Source of the DNA: VFMC01 sp037130535
GTDB lineage: Bacteria > Actinomycetota > Acidimicrobiia > Acidimicrobiales > Ilumatobacteraceae
Length of the DNA: 5,348 nt
Assembly: GCA_037130535.1 (NCBI GenBank)
Contig: JBAXSU010000207.1
Coordinates: 1-5,348, forward strand
Direction: 5' to 3'
Shown here in pieces: positions 5,267-5,348 of this stretch; position 1 is the first letter of the stretch; each line of letters begins with the position of its first letter. The translations under genes and the position numbers were made by a program. The notes beneath the pieces are model-generated. The model was not told where the DNA came from and did no database searches. It saw nothing but the letters and a program-made list of their open reading frames with translations.

Positions 5267-5323
5267 ATGCGCATGTCGTCGAAGCCCTGCGGTGAGAGAA
5301 GCGCAATCCCGCTTCTTTTGTAG
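5267..5323 (+). CDS. Possible 18-residue leader peptide
   Basis: ATG at 5267 is preceded by AAGGAG (5256-5261) at a five-base spacing, the best plus-strand ribosome site in this end region. The frame reads MRMSSKPCGERSAIPLLL and stops at TAG 5321-5323. A terminator-like hairpin (5297-5319) lies within its second half. Such an arrangement is typical of leader peptides whose translation controls read-through into a downstream gene, which here would lie beyond the right edge. No run of one regulatory amino acid stands out; three terminal Leu and single Cys and Pro residues are the candidates. Only sequence arrangement supports it, and it may be chance. Confidence 0.3.
   Translation: MRMSSKPCGERSAIPLLL
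5297..5319 (+). terminator. Terminator-like hairpin with T-run (possible attenuator)
   Basis: AGAAGCG (5297-5303) pairs with CGCTTCT (5310-5316) around the loop CAATCC, and TTT follows directly at 5317-5319, giving TTTT with the last stem base. The plus-strand orientation has no full-length gene upstream to terminate, since the adjacent small gene runs the other way. It is either an attenuator for a gene to the right or the end of an unseen small RNA starting after about 5165. Confidence 0.5.
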
Positions 5324-5348
5324 CAGGAGCAGCTTGACCTTGAAGTAA

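Overview
The window looks like a high-GC actinobacterial chromosome, most likely from the Acidimicrobiia (Ilumatobacter-like). Four things point there: strong G/C preference at third codon positions, TANNNT-type -10 hexamers with start codons close behind them, hairpins without a clear U-tract, and a secreted repeat protein of a type I associate with that class. The taxonomic call is inference from style and family memory, not from a marker gene.

Layout, left to right. Bases 1-897 (+) are the 3' end of a protein built from 126-residue tandem repeats (exact 378-bp period), with its start outside the window. A long hairpin at 918-954 lies between it and the convergent class-III aminotransferase (930-2339, -), and contains the aminotransferase stop codon. 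A compact 60-bp divergent intergenic region with two overlapping inverted repeats separates the aminotransferase from a Rieske-type non-haem iron oxygenase (2400-3482, +). The oxygenase runs head-on into a PotA-type ABC transporter ATPase (3471-4520, -), and the two coding sequences overlap by 12 bp. Bases 4521-4737 are non-coding and hold operator-like inverted repeats and a pair of 40-bp direct repeats. Then come an intrinsic terminator (4738-4771), tRNA-Gly(GCC) (4777-4849, -) with its own promoter, and a 76-residue conserved-looking small protein (4923-5153, -). The last 186 bases carry no ordinary gene. They show a stem-loop, a well-placed Shine-Dalgarno sequence, an 18-codon ORF and a terminator-like hairpin, together resembling an attenuation leader for a gene beyond the right edge.

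How the genes may work together. The Rieske enzyme has Glu at the position that bridges the Rieske cluster and mononuclear iron, where most ring-hydroxylating dioxygenases have Asp. That is the pattern of the carnitine monooxygenase / glycine-betaine demethylase group. With the PLP aminotransferase on the other side of a shared operator-like region and a polyamine-type ABC ATPase next door, the simplest reading is a small amine- or quaternary-amine-catabolic locus. The substrate cannot be read from the sequence, and no reductase, permease or binding protein lies in the window.
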